64,000 bases of DNA from Streptomyces sp. CC0208 (GCF_003443735.1 NZ_CP031969.1:3224001-3288000); one strand, 5' to 3'. Shown: positions 1 through 9,121, numbered from the stretch's first letter. The notes: generated by a model not told the origin, from the sequence alone. Made by a program: numbers and translations.

Positions 1-408
1 CATGGCGAGGGGCGCCCGCTTCTCCCCGAAGAGATTCAGCAGCCGGGACGCCAACACCTCGGCCCCGCCGCTGACTTCGAGGATCGCGCCGAGCATGGTG
101 CCGAGCCCGATGATGATCGCGACATGGCCGAGGATGCCGCCCATCCCGGACTCGATGGTGGACACCGCGTCCGACCGCTGGACGGTGCCGAAGAGTTCGG
201 TGACCGAGAGACCCGCGAGCAGGCCGACGGCTATGGAGACGCCGAGCAGGGCGACGAAGGGCTGGAGTCTGGCCTTGATGATCAGGAAGAGCAGCAGGGC
301 GATACCGAGGGCGGCGACCGTGAGGAGGCCCGCGGTGCCGTCGACGAGGAGGAGCAGACCACCGGTGTGCGGGGGTGTCTCGGTGGTCGCGGCGAGCGGT
401 AGGGACAT
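1..408 (-). CDS. GntP-family gluconate-type H+ symporter (N-terminal part, cut by window edge)
   Basis: The visible 136 codons encode the N-terminus of an inner-membrane permease. Two strongly hydrophobic segments can be read (about residues 16-45 and 50-75), and the later stretch with GHVAIIIGLGTMLGAILEVSGGAE is the conserved GntP/gluconate permease block. The ATG at 408 is preceded by GAGGACC. The gene lies about 140 bp behind the RidA gene on the same strand and is probably the last gene of the kinase-IclR-RidA transcript. By context it would import the sugar acid that this locus degrades. The 3' part lies outside the window, so intactness cannot be judged. Confidence 0.8.
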   Translation of the reverse strand, partial: MSLPLAATTETPPHTGGLLLLVDGTAGLLTVAALGIALLLFLIIKARLQPFVALLGVSIAVGLLAGLSVTELFGTVQRSDAVSTIESGMGGILGHVAIIIGLGTMLGAILEVSGGAEVLASRLLNLFGEKRAPLAM

Positions 409-544
409 GAAGGGGGGTCCTCTACGTAAGTACATGGAGCTTTCGGGCAGGGCGGATCGCGGCACGGCGCCCCGTGGGGTGCCGTGCCGTGCAGGACGTG
501 CGGGAGGTGAGGGAGTTGCGGGAGGTGAGGGAGTTGAGGGAGCG

Positions 545-955
545 TCAGCCGAGGACGGCGAGCGCGTCGATCTCGATGAGGAGCCCGGCGGGAAGGCCGA
601 CGTAGACGGTGGTCCGGGCGGCGGGCGGGGCGGTGAGGCCCTGCTCCTCGAAGTAGGTGTTGTAGATCGCGTTCATCTCGGCGAAGTGGTCCACGTCCGT
701 CAGATAGACGCGGATCATCATCACGTCGTCCCAGGAGGCGCCGCCCTCCTCCAGGATCGCCTTGACGTTGGCGAGGGTCTGGAGGGTCTGCTCGCGCAGG
801 GTGGGGCCTGCGGGCGTGGGCGGCTTGCCCTCCTCGGCCGGGAGGAAGCCGACCTGTCCGGCGACCTGGAGGATGTTGCCCTTCCTGACCCCGTGGGAGA
901 ACTTCGCGGGCGGGGTGGTGTGCGTCTTGGGGGTGAGCGCGATCTTGTCCGTCAT
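545..955 (-). CDS. RidA family enamine/imine deaminase
   Basis: A 136-residue protein of the usual RidA (YjgF/Rid) length. It carries the family core ILQVAGQVGF, a TLANVKAILEEGGASWDDVMMIRVYLTD block and the conserved C-terminal LLIEIDALAVL. Rid proteins hydrolyse reactive enamine/imine intermediates released by PLP-dependent dehydratases. That fits the divergent PLP dehydratase-like gene at 3020. Its ATG overlaps the stop of the IclR gene by an ATGA junction, so the two are translationally coupled. The exact Rid subclass is not resolved by eye. Confidence 0.9.
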   Translation of the reverse strand: MTDKIALTPKTHTTPPAKFSHGVRKGNILQVAGQVGFLPAEEGKPPTPAGPTLREQTLQTLANVKAILEEGGASWDDVMMIRVYLTDVDHFAEMNAIYNTYFEEQGLTAPPAARTTVYVGLPAGLLIEIDALAVLG

Positions 956-1713
956 ACGGGGTCCTTTGCTGGTGTTCTGCCGGAGTACTCGCCGCTGATG
1001 GCATCGGCCGTACGGCGGACCTGTGGGAGGAGGGCGAGGAGTTCCTCGGCGGTGACGACGACGTTGGGCGCGGAGACCGACATCGCGGCGACGACCCTGC
1101 CGTCGGCGCCGCGGACGGGGGCCGCGACGCAGTTGATGGACTCCTCGTGGCCACCGAGGTCGGTGGCCCAGCCCTGTTCGCGCACCCGCTCCAACTCCTT
1201 CAGGAACGCGGGGGCGTTGGGGGTCGAACGGGCCGTGTACAGGGGGTATTCGAGCTTGTCCGCGAGGGCGTGCCGCTCGGCCTCGGGAAGATCGGCGAGC
1301 AGCAGCTTCGCGACCGCGGCGACGGTGATGGCCACCGGTTTGCCGATCCGCGAGTACATCCGCACGGGGTAGCGGCTCTCGACCTTGTCGATGTAGAGCA
1401 CCTCGTCCTCCTCGTACACGGCGAGGTGGACGGTGTGACCGCACTGCTCGTTGAGCCGTACGAGGTGGGGGTGGGCGATCTCGCGGATGTCGAGGTTCTC
1501 CATCGCCTCCTGGGCCAGGGCGATGAGGCGGGCGCCGAGGCGGTAGCGCTGGTCGGACTGCCGGTAGACCATGCCGTGTTCGTGGAGCGTGCGGAGGAGT
1601 CGCAGCGCGGTGGACTTGTGGACGCCGAGGCGGTCGGCGACCTGCCCGAGGTCGGCGGGGCCCTCGGCGAGCAGCGGCAGGATGCTCAGTGCTCGGTCGA
1701 CGGTCTGGCTCAT
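952..1713 (-). CDS. IclR family transcriptional regulator
   Basis: 253 residues: an N-terminal winged helix-turn-helix (about residues 3-60, with ADLGQVADRLGVHKSTALRLLRTL as recognition region) followed by the IclR effector domain ending with VVAAMSVSAPN and EELLALLPQVRRTADAIS. The ATG at 1713 overlaps the kinase stop codon (ATGA), and its own stop overlaps the RidA start. In enterobacteria the IclR-family regulator KdgR responds to 2-keto-3-deoxygluconate. Given the KDG-kinase-like neighbour, a similar ligand is a reasonable inference here. The probable target is the palindrome at 2984-3000 between the divergent transcripts. Confidence 0.92.
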   Translation of the reverse strand: MSQTVDRALSILPLLAEGPADLGQVADRLGVHKSTALRLLRTLHEHGMVYRQSDQRYRLGARLIALAQEAMENLDIREIAHPHLVRLNEQCGHTVHLAVYEEDEVLYIDKVESRYPVRMYSRIGKPVAITVAAVAKLLLADLPEAERHALADKLEYPLYTARSTPNAPAFLKELERVREQGWATDLGGHEESINCVAAPVRGADGRVVAAMSVSAPNVVVTAEELLALLPQVRRTADAISGEYSGRTPAKDPV

Positions 1714-2909
1714 GGGGTGCGTACCTCCTCCGGGGCCCTGTCGGCTTGCGTCCAGCCGGGGCCGAGTCGAAGTGTCCCCCACGTGTCGTCCCCGACGGCG
1801 GCGAGGCGATCGGCGTGTGCGCGGGCGGGGGGTGCGGCGAGGTCTCCGGGGGCGGTGAGGGCGGCGGCGGCCCAGAGGTGGCCGTGCCGGAGACGGTCCC
1901 TGAGAGGCAGTTCGCGGAGGGTCGCGGAGAGGAACCCCGCGGCGAAGGCGTCACCGGCGCCGGTGGTGGCCACGACGTCGACGGTGAGGGCGGCGACGAA
2001 GGTGCCCTGTGCGGTGGCTGAGCGGGGGTGACTCTCGCTCGCCCGCGCTTGCGGGGGGCCGCTGTCCGCGGGTCGGGAGCCGCCCCGGCGGGATGACTGC
2101 CCGCCACTGGGAGCGTTCTTCAGGGGCGCGGGGCCGCATCGATGTGCGGTTCCGCCGCGGGGCCCGGCAGGCCCGCGCTCGGCGGCCGACACGAATGCGG
2201 TGGCCCCCCTTCCACCCTGCTTGACCACCAGCACCTGAGGCTCGGGCAACGCGGTACGAATCGCATCCGGTCCCCCCGTGACCCCCCACGCCTCCTCCGC
2301 CTCGTCCTCCCCCACGAACACGATGTCCGCCCGCCGGGCCAGCTCCAGCAGCACCCGGGGCCCTTCGGTGTCCCGCCACAACCCGGCCCGGTGATTGACG
2401 TCGAAGGAGACAAGGGGACGCTTCGGCCCGGGTGCCGTCAGCTCACGCAGCAACGAGAGACAGGTGTCCGACAGGGCCGCCGTGATCCCCGAGAGGTGCA
2501 GCACCCGCCCCGCCCGCACCGCCGCGAGGTCCACGTTCTCGACCGACATCGCCGAAGCCGCCGACCCCGCCCGGTAGTACGCGACCTCATGCGCGTCCGT
2601 GGCCCGGTCCCCCGCCGTACGGAAGTACACGCCCGTGGGCCGCGCGGGGTCACGACCGACCGAGGAGACATCGACCCCGTACCCGCCGACCGTCTCGACC
2701 AGGTGATCGCCGAACCCGTCGGCCCCGACCCTGCTGACCCACCGCACCGCGAAGCCGGAGGCGGCCAGCCCGCAGGCCACGTTCGACTCCGCCCCGCCGA
2801 TCGCCCGGTCGAAAGAGGGCACGTCGGCGAGCCGGCCGGGCCGACTGGGCAGGAACGTGACCATGGACTCGCCGAGCGCGACGACGTCCACGGCCTCGGG
2901 GGGGTTCAC
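1710..2909 (-). CDS. PfkB-family sugar kinase, 2-keto-3-deoxygluconate kinase-like, with internal repeat insertion
   Basis: 399 residues. The N-terminal VVALGESMVTFLP, the GGAESNVACGLAASG motif, and GAGDAFAAGF with catalytic Asp320 identify a ribokinase/PfkB kinase of the KDG-kinase branch; the product would be KDPG. Start is GTG at 2909 after GAAGGAGCTACG. The family is usually about 310-340 residues. The excess is one block of about 57 residues (about 242-298, bases 2017-2187), rich in Arg/Gly/Pro/Ser, lying between the ATAFVSA strand and GTFVAALTVDVV. Those bases contain a GC-rich Streptomyces interspersed repeat and do not look like kinase sequence. The reading frame stays open, so the enzyme may still fold with a loop, or may be inactive. 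Confidence 0.85.
   Translation of the reverse strand: MNPPEAVDVVALGESMVTFLPSRPGRLADVPSFDRAIGGAESNVACGLAASGFAVRWVSRVGADGFGDHLVETVGGYGVDVSSVGRDPARPTGVYFRTAGDRATDAHEVAYYRAGSAASAMSVENVDLAAVRAGRVLHLSGITAALSDTCLSLLRELTAPGPKRPLVSFDVNHRAGLWRDTEGPRVLLELARRADIVFVGEDEAEEAWGVTGGPDAIRTALPEPQVLVVKQGGRGATAFVSAAERGPAGPRGGTAHRCGPAPLKNAPSGGQSSRRGGSRPADSGPPQARASESHPRSATAQGTFVAALTVDVVATTGAGDAFAAGFLSATLRELPLRDRLRHGHLWAAAALTAPGDLAAPPARAHADRLAAVGDDTWGTLRLGPGWTQADRAPEEVRTP
2020..2186. repeat. Interspersed GC-rich repeat inserted in frame in the sugar kinase gene
   Basis: This part of the kinase gene encodes low-complexity residues with no counterpart in PfkB enzymes. It contains CAGGGGCGCGGGGCCGCATC (2121-2140) followed by a TGCGGTTCCGCCGCGGGG-type stretch, resembling intergenic repeats common in Streptomyces and the elements at 9.7, 54.1 and 61.3 kb here. 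The boundaries are estimated from where kinase homology stops (about 2187) and resumes (about 2019). No target duplication was recognised. Confidence 0.6.
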
Positions 2910-2983
2910 GATGGTCGTAGCTCCTTCATTGACCCGGCGTTGGCGTGGATGTTAGACAGCAGTGAGCGATACACGCAATGCAC

Positions 2984-3000
2984 GTTGCACATACTGCAAC
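2984..3000. promoter_or_regulatory. Candidate IclR operator (perfect palindrome between divergent operons)
   Basis: GTTGCA-CATAC-TGCAAC is a perfect 6-bp inverted repeat with a 5-bp spacer. It lies in the 110-bp divergent intergenic space between the kinase start (2909) and the PLP-enzyme start (3020). It ends 8 bp upstream of the AGGGAGG ribosome-binding site of the plus-strand gene, so a bound protein could block that transcript. A degenerate related half-site, GCAATGCACGTTGC, overlaps it on the left. Assignment to the adjacent IclR regulator is inferred from position. Confidence 0.5.
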
Positions 3001-3019
3001 GCACCCTCAGGGAGGCCCT

Positions 3020-4294
3020 GTGTCCGGTACCGAAGCGCTCGCCCGCCTCGCGGAGGACCGTGTCGACCACCGCTTCAAGGGCCTCCCCCCGGACGCGGAC
3101 GGCCTGACCGTCGCCGAGCTGACCGCCCAGCGCCGCAACCTCTTCACCGACGGCTTCACGACCCCCGTGCTCGCCCTGTCCGCCGAGCGCCTGGAGCACA
3201 ACCTCGCGCTCATGGAGACGTACGCGGCCCGCCACGGCCTCGCCTTCGCGCCGCACGGCAAGACGACCATGGCCCCCCAGCTCTTCCGCCGCCAGATCGA
3301 GCGCGGCGCCTGGGGCATCACCCTGGCCGTCCCCCACCAGGTGCGGGTCGCGCGGGCGTTCGGCGTCCAGCGGGTCTTCCTCGCGAACGAACTGGTGGAC
3401 CCGGCGGCCCTGCGGTGGGTCGCCGACGAGCTGGCGGGCGACGCGAGCTTCCGCTTCGTCTGCTACGTCGACTCCGTCCGCGGGGTCGAGCTGATGGACG
3501 CGGCCCTGCGGGGGACCGCCCGCCCCCTGGACGTCGTCGTCGAACTCGCCGCAGGTGAGGGCGCCCGCACCGGGGTCCGCACCGAGGCGGAGTGCGCGGC
3601 GGTCGCCGACGCGGTCGCGGCCACCGAGACGCTGCGGCTGGTCGGCGTCGCCGGGTACGAGGGCGAGGTGCCCGGCGCGGACCCCGAGCGTGTGCACGCC
3701 TGGCTGCGCCGACTCGTCGCCCTGGCCGTCGACTTCGACAAGGCCGGACGGTTCGCCGCGGAGGGACTCGACGAGATCGTGGTCAGCGCCGGCGGCAGCG
3801 CCTGGTTCGACGCGGTCGCCGACGTCTTCGCCGAGATCCCCGAACTCTCCCGCCCCGTCCTGAAGTTGCTCCGCTCCGGCGCCTACGTCTCGCACGACGA
3901 CGGCCACTACCGCAAGGTGACCCCCTTCAACCGGATCCCCGAGGAGGGCGCCCTGGAGCCCGCCTTCCGCCTGTGGACACAGATCGTCTCCCGCCCCTCC
4001 CCCGAGCAGGCCTTCGCCAACGCGGGCAAGCGGGACGCGGCCCACGACCTCGACCTCCCCTTCCCGCAGGTGATCCGCCGGGGCACCACCGAACGCCCGG
4101 CCACCGGCGTCGAGGTGACCTCCCTCTCCGACCAGCACGCCTGGCTGGCCACGGCCCCCGAGGCCGACCTGGAGGTCGGCGACTGGCTGGGCCTCGGCCT
4201 CTCCCACCCGTGCACGTCCTTCGACAAGTGGCAGCTGATCCCGGTGGCGGAGGCCGACGGCACGGTTGTCGCCTACATCCGCACGTTCTTCTGA
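3020..4294 (+). CDS. PLP-dependent amino acid deaminase/dehydratase, fold type III (D-serine dehydratase / D-threonine aldolase superfamily)
   Basis: 424 residues; GTG at 3020 is chosen because AGGGAGG lies 5 bp upstream, although the frame is open from 2978. An alanine-racemase-like N-terminal barrel carries the PLP lysine in [13 protein letters not shown] (Lys81). The C-terminal beta domain carries a His-x-Cys pair (His396, Cys398 in [10 protein letters not shown]), the zinc-site pattern of D-serine dehydratases rather than of D-threonine aldolases. The family eliminates water or ammonia from D-configured hydroxy-amino acids, including D-glucosaminate dehydratases. The neighbouring N-acyl-D-amino-acid deacylase, KDG-kinase-like enzyme and RidA suggest a D-glucosaminate-like substrate. 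D-serine or another D-amino acid cannot be excluded. Confidence 0.82.
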   Translation: MSGTEALARLAEDRVDHRFKGLPPDADGLTVAELTAQRRNLFTDGFTTPVLALSAERLEHNLALMETYAARHGLAFAPHGKTTMAPQLFRRQIERGAWGITLAVPHQVRVARAFGVQRVFLANELVDPAALRWVADELAGDASFRFVCYVDSVRGVELMDAALRGTARPLDVVVELAAGEGARTGVRTEAECAAVADAVAATETLRLVGVAGYEGEVPGADPERVHAWLRRLVALAVDFDKAGRFAAEGLDEIVVSAGGSAWFDAVADVFAEIPELSRPVLKLLRSGAYVSHDDGHYRKVTPFNRIPEEGALEPAFRLWTQIVSRPSPEQAFANAGKRDAAHDLDLPFPQVIRRGTTERPATGVEVTSLSDQHAWLATAPEADLEVGDWLGLGLSHPCTSFDKWQLIPVAEADGTVVAYIRTFF

Positions 4295-4326
4295 GACGCG
4301 ATCCGAGACGCGAAGGGACTCCGGCG

Positions 4327-5937
4327 ATGGAAGAGCTCGTCATCAGGGACGCGGACGTCGTCGACGGCAGCGGCGGCTTCTCGTACCGCGCCGACGTGGT
4401 CGTCGACGGCGGCCGGATCGTCTCGATCGTCAAGGAGGCCGCCGAGGCCGGGTGCCAACGGCCCAAGGCGCGGCGGGAGCTGGACGCCGAGGGGCTCGTC
4501 CTCTCCCCCGGCTTCATCGACATGCACGCCCACAGCGACCTGGCCCTGCTGCGCGACCCCGACCACAGCGCCAAGGCCGCGCAGGGCGTCACGCTCGAAG
4601 TGCTGGGCCAGGACGGGCTGTCGTACGCCCCGGTCGACGACCGCACCCTGGCGGAGGTCCGCCGGGCCATCGCCGGATGGAACGGCTACGGCGACGACAT
4701 CGACTTCGACTGGCGGTCGGTGGGCGAGTACCTGGACCGCCTCGACCGCGGGATCGCCGTCAACGCGGCCTATCTGATCCCCCAGGGCACGCTCCGCGCG
4801 CTCGTCGTCGGCTGGGAGGACCGCGAGGCGACCGCCCAGGAGCTGGGCCGCATGCGCCGGCTGGTCGCGGAGGGCATGGAACAGGGCGCGCTCGGCCTGT
4901 CGTCCGGCCTGACCTACACCCCCGGCATGTACGCGAAGGACGCCGAACTCACCGAGCTGTGCCGGGTGGTGGCCGAGTACGGCGGCTACTACTGCCCGCA
5001 CCACCGCTCGTACGGGGCGGGCGCGCTGGAGGCGTACGAGGAGATGGTCGCCCTGGCCCGGGAGGCCGGCTGTTCGCTCCACCTGGCCCACGCCACCATG
5101 AACTTCGGCGTGAACAAGGGCCGGGCGCCCGAGTTGCTGGCCCTCCTGGACGAGGCACTGGCGCAGGGCGCCGACATCAGCCTGGACACCTACCCCTACA
5201 CGCCCGGCGCCACGACGCTCGCGGCCCTGCTGCCGAGCTGGGCGGGCGAGGGCGGCCCCGAGGCGGTCCTGAAGCGGCTGGCGGACGACGACACGGCCGA
5301 GCGGATCCGGCATCACATGGAGGTCGTCGGGGCGGACGGCTGCCACGGCGTGCCCGTCGAGTGGGACACCATCGAGATCTCGGGCGTCGGCGACGCGGCC
5401 CTCGCGGACTTCGTCGGCCGGACGGTCGCGGAGGCGGCCCGGCTGCGCGGCGAGAGCCCCTGGACGACGGCCCGCGGACTTCTGCTCGCCGACCGGCTGG
5501 CCCCGTCGATCCTCCAGCACGTCGGCCACGAGGAGAACGTCCGCACGATCATGCGCCACCCGGTGCACACCGGCGGCTCCGACGGCATCCTTCAGGGGGC
5601 CAAGCCGCATCCGCGGGCGTACGGCACGTTCCCGCGCTATCTCGGCACGTACGTGCGGGAGTTGGGCGTCCTGTCCCTGGAGGAGTGCGTCGCGCACCTC
5701 ACCTCGCGCCCGGCGTCCCGGCTGCGTCTGCCGGACCGCGGACTGGTCAAGGAGGGGTACCGCGCGGACCTGGTCCTCTTCGACCCGCGGACGGTGGCCC
5801 CGGGTTCGACCTTCGAGGACCCGCGCAGGCTGCCGACCGGCATCCCGCACGTCCTGGTCGACGGCAGGTTCGTGATCGAGGACGGCCGGCGCACGGACGT
5901 CCTGGCGGGGCGGGCGGTCCGTCGCAGTCCCATGTGA
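4327..5937 (+). CDS. D-aminoacylase / N-acyl-D-amino-acid deacylase family amidohydrolase
   Basis: 536 residues, 32 bp downstream of the PLP enzyme on the same strand, with GAAGGGA before the ATG. The metal motif HAHSD (His67, His69) follows LSPGFIDM. Later family blocks include [36 protein letters not shown], and TGGSDGI with the C-terminal metal aspartate. [14 protein letters not shown] closes the composite beta-sandwich. Such enzymes hydrolyse N-acyl-D-amino acids in the cytoplasm. Paired with the deaminase, it would supply the free D-amino acid or amino-sugar acid. It converges on the protease gene with only 30 bp between them. Confidence 0.88.
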   Translation: MEELVIRDADVVDGSGGFSYRADVVVDGGRIVSIVKEAAEAGCQRPKARRELDAEGLVLSPGFIDMHAHSDLALLRDPDHSAKAAQGVTLEVLGQDGLSYAPVDDRTLAEVRRAIAGWNGYGDDIDFDWRSVGEYLDRLDRGIAVNAAYLIPQGTLRALVVGWEDREATAQELGRMRRLVAEGMEQGALGLSSGLTYTPGMYAKDAELTELCRVVAEYGGYYCPHHRSYGAGALEAYEEMVALAREAGCSLHLAHATMNFGVNKGRAPELLALLDEALAQGADISLDTYPYTPGATTLAALLPSWAGEGGPEAVLKRLADDDTAERIRHHMEVVGADGCHGVPVEWDTIEISGVGDAALADFVGRTVAEAARLRGESPWTTARGLLLADRLAPSILQHVGHEENVRTIMRHPVHTGGSDGILQGAKPHPRAYGTFPRYLGTYVRELGVLSLEECVAHLTSRPASRLRLPDRGLVKEGYRADLVLFDPRTVAPGSTFEDPRRLPTGIPHVLVDGRFVIEDGRRTDVLAGRAVRRSPM

Positions 5938-5967
5938 CGGAACGCCTCGCGCCTTACCGGCCGCGGG

Positions 5968-6900
5968 TCACGGCCTGGGCAGGGTGCAGCCGCTCGCGTT
6001 CAGGTTGAGCTGGTTGCCCGTCGTGAAGCAGGCCGGGATGTTGTAGATCTCCTGGGCGTAGTTGATGCCCTCGCGAACGGTGACGTTGCCGTTCGCGTCG
6101 ACCTCGCACGGGTTGTTCTCCGTGCAGCGCTCGCCGTCCTCGTTGCCGGTGTTGTTGACGGCGACGACCTTGCCGGTGGACTGGTCGATGACGGGCGAGC
6201 CCGAGGTGCCGCCGATGGTCTGGCAGGCGGAGGTGTAGCGGACCGAGTCCTTCCAGGTCCAGTCGCCCTCCTTCAGGCGGTACGCGAACCCGTCGATGTT
6301 GCAGCTGTAGAGCCGCTTCCAGTAGCCGGAGGCCACCGTGATGGCGGTCCCGGCGGTCGGGTGCGTGTCCTGCACGGTGAGCGCGGAGATGCCGTACGAG
6401 TTCTTGATCGACGCGTACGTGCTGGTGAGCTGGTAGATCGACACGTCCGTGTCGGTCATCGTCCCGTAGGCGAGCTTGCTGGCGCGCAGGGTCGCCACCT
6501 TGGTGCCGGAGGAGTTGAGCAGCCCGAAGGTGCGGCTGGACGCCTGGTTGGTGAGCACCTCGCCCGGCTCGGGGAAGCCGGTGGTGAGGCAGTGCCCGTT
6601 GCTGAGCACCAGCGCCGGGTCGGTGTCCACGGAGTTGGGGAACCGGATGACCGAGCCGGAGCAGTTGCTGAGCGAGACGGTCCCGGCGAGGGTCACGGCC
6701 TTGAGCCCCGGCGACGGTGCCGTGACCTGGGACAGGGTGTCGGTGGCGGACGTGACCAGGTTCTGGACCACGGAGACGGGGGTGTCCGTGTCCACGCTCT
6801 TGCCCACGCTCCGGGCCGTGGGTTCGGCGGCGACGGCGGGTGCCGCGCCTATCCCGGCCAGGGCCAGGGCGCTGAGCGCGGCGACGAGAGGCTTTCTCAT
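5968..6900 (-). CDS. Secreted trypsin-like (S1 family) serine protease
   Basis: 310 residues; ATG at 6900 with GAGGGG upstream. A Sec signal peptide (MRKPLVAALSALALAGIGAAPAVAA) ends near residue 25. The catalytic triad is visible: His103 in SNGHC, an Asp in MTDTDVSIYQL, and Ser233 in GGTSGSP. Paired cysteines are present (SNC/GHC, and CTENNPC near the C-terminus). The GTSGSP serine motif is that of extracellular actinobacterial trypsin-like peptidases, not of digestive trypsins. No transmembrane anchor follows, so it is probably released into the medium. Confidence 0.88.
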   Translation of the reverse strand: MRKPLVAALSALALAGIGAAPAVAAEPTARSVGKSVDTDTPVSVVQNLVTSATDTLSQVTAPSPGLKAVTLAGTVSLSNCSGSVIRFPNSVDTDPALVLSNGHCLTTGFPEPGEVLTNQASSRTFGLLNSSGTKVATLRASKLAYGTMTDTDVSIYQLTSTYASIKNSYGISALTVQDTHPTAGTAITVASGYWKRLYSCNIDGFAYRLKEGDWTWKDSVRYTSACQTIGGTSGSPVIDQSTGKVVAVNNTGNEDGERCTENNPCEVDANGNVTVREGINYAQEIYNIPACFTTGNQLNLNASGCTLPRP

Positions 6901-7102
6901 GTGGGGGTCCCCTCTTGCGACTTGGGCGACCGGAAATCTTCCGGCCGCCCGCGAGTTTGTCATGGACATTGTGAAGAAGGGTGGTCACTTGGGCAAGAAG
7001 CTGTGCCGAGCCCGCGCCTCTCGACGGGCGACACCTCCACATCCGGCACGGCGCGAACACCTCGCCGCCTGCGCGACGAGATCAACTTACCCATTCGTAC
7101 GG

Positions 7103-7753
7103 CTACTTGGGCTTTTTCGTACTGCCCTGCCCGCGTCCCTTCCCCTCGGAGTTACCCGGGCCGTCGGCGCCGGTCGCGGCAGAGCTCGCCGAAGGGGTGG
7201 GCGAGGTGCTGGAGGAGGACCGGGCCGACGGGCTCCCGCTCGTCCGCGGGTCCGCGGACACGTCCGTGGAGGGGTTCGCGCTTGATGTGCCGGCGGCGGT
7301 CGCCGGGCCACCGGAGGCCGTCGCGCCAGGAGCCGCCGGGCGGGCGGAGGAGGCCCGGTCCGTGGCGCCTTCCGTCTGCGCGGAGGCCGAGGTGGCACCG
7401 CTCGCTGGGTCCTGCCCGGGCTCGGAGGAGGAGCCCGTCAGGGACAGCCCCGCGATCAGTGCCGCCGCCCCCACCGCCCCGACGGCCACGACCACCCGGC
7501 GCGAGCGCCGACCGCCGCCGCGGGCGGCCCGTCGCCGGGCGGCCCGGCCGACGGAATCCGGCCCGCCCGGCTCCCGGCCACCGGACTCCGGGCCGGCGGG
7601 CCCGACCCGGGGGAGCTCGGCCGTCGCGTCGTAGGCGCTCTGCCAGCCGTGCGCGGCCGCGGGGTCCGGGAACTCCTCGTACGCGGGGGTCGCCGCGGGC
7701 TGCGGCTGATAGACGTTGGGCACCCCGGACTGGTATTCGACTGGCCTCGACAT
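7103..7753 (-). CDS. Hypothetical single-pass membrane protein with disordered Ser/Thr/Pro-rich exterior
   Basis: 216 residues. The N-terminal 75 residues are hydrophilic and rich in Pro, Tyr and Glu, and are followed by an Arg-rich stretch (GRAARRRAARGGGRRSRR). One membrane span follows (VVVAVGAVGAAALIAGLSL, about residues 87-105), then a long Ser/Thr/Ala/Pro-rich tail ending GKGRGQGSTKKPK. The positive-inside rule puts the N-terminus in the cytoplasm and the tail outside. I do not recognise a family. It is divergent from the aminotransferase at 7880. Confidence 0.7.
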   Translation of the reverse strand: MSRPVEYQSGVPNVYQPQPAATPAYEEFPDPAAAHGWQSAYDATAELPRVGPAGPESGGREPGGPDSVGRAARRRAARGGGRRSRRVVVAVGAVGAAALIAGLSLTGSSSEPGQDPASGATSASAQTEGATDRASSARPAAPGATASGGPATAAGTSSANPSTDVSADPRTSGSPSARSSSSTSPTPSASSAATGADGPGNSEGKGRGQGSTKKPK

Positions 7754-7879
7754 GGCGACGGATTCTAGGGACGGATGGGGCGGCTGGGACAGCTACCGGC
7801 GATAACAGCTCAAACCGACGCGTCTCGCGTGGCGGAAAACACGACCCGTGAGGCGTTACCGGGCCGTAAGCTCCCAGAC

Positions 7880-9091
7880 ATGCAGGTGATCCAGTCGACC
7901 AAGCTCGCCAATGTCTGTTACGAGATCCGGGGCCCGGTTCTCGAGGAGGCGATGCGCCTGGAAGCCGCCGGGCACCGCATCCTCAAGCTGAACACGGGCA
8001 ACCCTGCCGCCTTCGGGTTCGAGGCACCGCCGGAGATCCTGGAGGACGTCCTCCGCAACGTCTCCACAGCCCACGGGTACGGGGACGCCAAGGGGCTGCT
8101 CGCCGCGCGCCGGGCCGTGGTCATGCACAACCAGACCATCGGCATCGAGACCGACGTCGAGCACGTCTTCATCGGCAACGGCGTCTCCGAGCTGATCGTG
8201 ATGGCGATGCAGGGCCTGCTCGACGACGGCGACGAGGTTCTCGTACCGGCCCCCGACTACCCGCTGTGGACGGCCGCCGTGTCCCTGTCCGGCGGTACGG
8301 CCGTGCACTACCGCTGCGACGAGCAGGCGGACTGGATGCCCGACCTCGCGGACGTGGAGCGGAAGGTCACCGACCGCACCAAGGCGATCGTCATCATCAA
8401 CCCGAACAACCCCACGGGCGCGGTCTACGACGAGACCATGATCAAGGGGCTGACCGACATCGCCCGCCGGCACAACCTGCTGGTCTGCTCGGACGAGATC
8501 TACGACAAGATCCTCTACGACGGCGCCACGCACACCCCGACCGCCGCGGTCGCCCCCGACCTGCTGACCCTCACCTTCAACGGCATGTCCAAGGCCTACC
8601 GGGTGGCGGGCTACCGGGTGGGCTGGATGTCGATCTCCGGCCCCCGTGCGCACGCCGACTCCTACATCGAGGGCCTGACCGTCCTGGCCAACATGCGTCT
8701 GTGCGCGAACATGCCGGGACAGCACGGCGTGGTCGCCGCGCTCAGCGGACGGCAGTCGATCACCGACCTGGTGCTGCCGGGCGGGCGGCTGGTCGAGCAG
8801 CGGGACGTGGCGTACGAGCTGCTGACCCAGATTCCCGGCGTGAGCTGCGTGAAGCCGAAGGGGGCGCTGTACCTCTTCCCGCGGCTCGACCCCAAGGTCT
8901 TCAAGATCAAGGACGACCGGCGGATGGTCCTGGACCTGCTGCGCCAGGAGAAGATCATGGTCGTCCAGGGCTCCGGCTTCAACTGGCCCGAGCCCGACCA
9001 CTTCCGGGTGGTGACCCTGCCGACGGTCGGGGACCTGCGGGACGCGGTGGGGCGGATCGGGAACTTCCTGGACGGGTACGGGCAGCCGTAA
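7880..9091 (+). CDS. Class I/II PLP-dependent aminotransferase (AlaT-like alanine/aspartate aminotransferase)
   Basis: 403 residues. The start ATG 7880 (MQVIQSTKLANVCYEIRG) matches the family N-terminus, although the frame stays open upstream. Family signatures are KLNTGNPAAFGFEAP, VLVPAPDYPLWTAAV, NPNNPTGAVYD, and the PLP-lysine block SKAYRVAGYRVGW. These place it in the AlaT branch, transferring amino groups between alanine or another amino acid and 2-oxoglutarate. No clear Shine-Dalgarno is seen. It stands alone between a divergent gene and a small downstream gene. Confidence 0.9.
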   Translation: MQVIQSTKLANVCYEIRGPVLEEAMRLEAAGHRILKLNTGNPAAFGFEAPPEILEDVLRNVSTAHGYGDAKGLLAARRAVVMHNQTIGIETDVEHVFIGNGVSELIVMAMQGLLDDGDEVLVPAPDYPLWTAAVSLSGGTAVHYRCDEQADWMPDLADVERKVTDRTKAIVIINPNNPTGAVYDETMIKGLTDIARRHNLLVCSDEIYDKILYDGATHTPTAAVAPDLLTLTFNGMSKAYRVAGYRVGWMSISGPRAHADSYIEGLTVLANMRLCANMPGQHGVVAALSGRQSITDLVLPGGRLVEQRDVAYELLTQIPGVSCVKPKGALYLFPRLDPKVFKIKDDRRMVLDLLRQEKIMVVQGSGFNWPEPDHFRVVTLPTVGDLRDAVGRIGNFLDGYGQP

Positions 9092-9121
9092 ACCTCGGCG
9101 GCGCTCGATCTTTTTCGTCCC

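Noticed and set aside
3020..4294. D-threonine aldolase as the firm identity
   Set aside because: The C-terminal metal pair is His-x-Cys (His396/Cys398), as in D-serine dehydratases, and context favours an amino-sugar acid, so only the superfamily is assigned.
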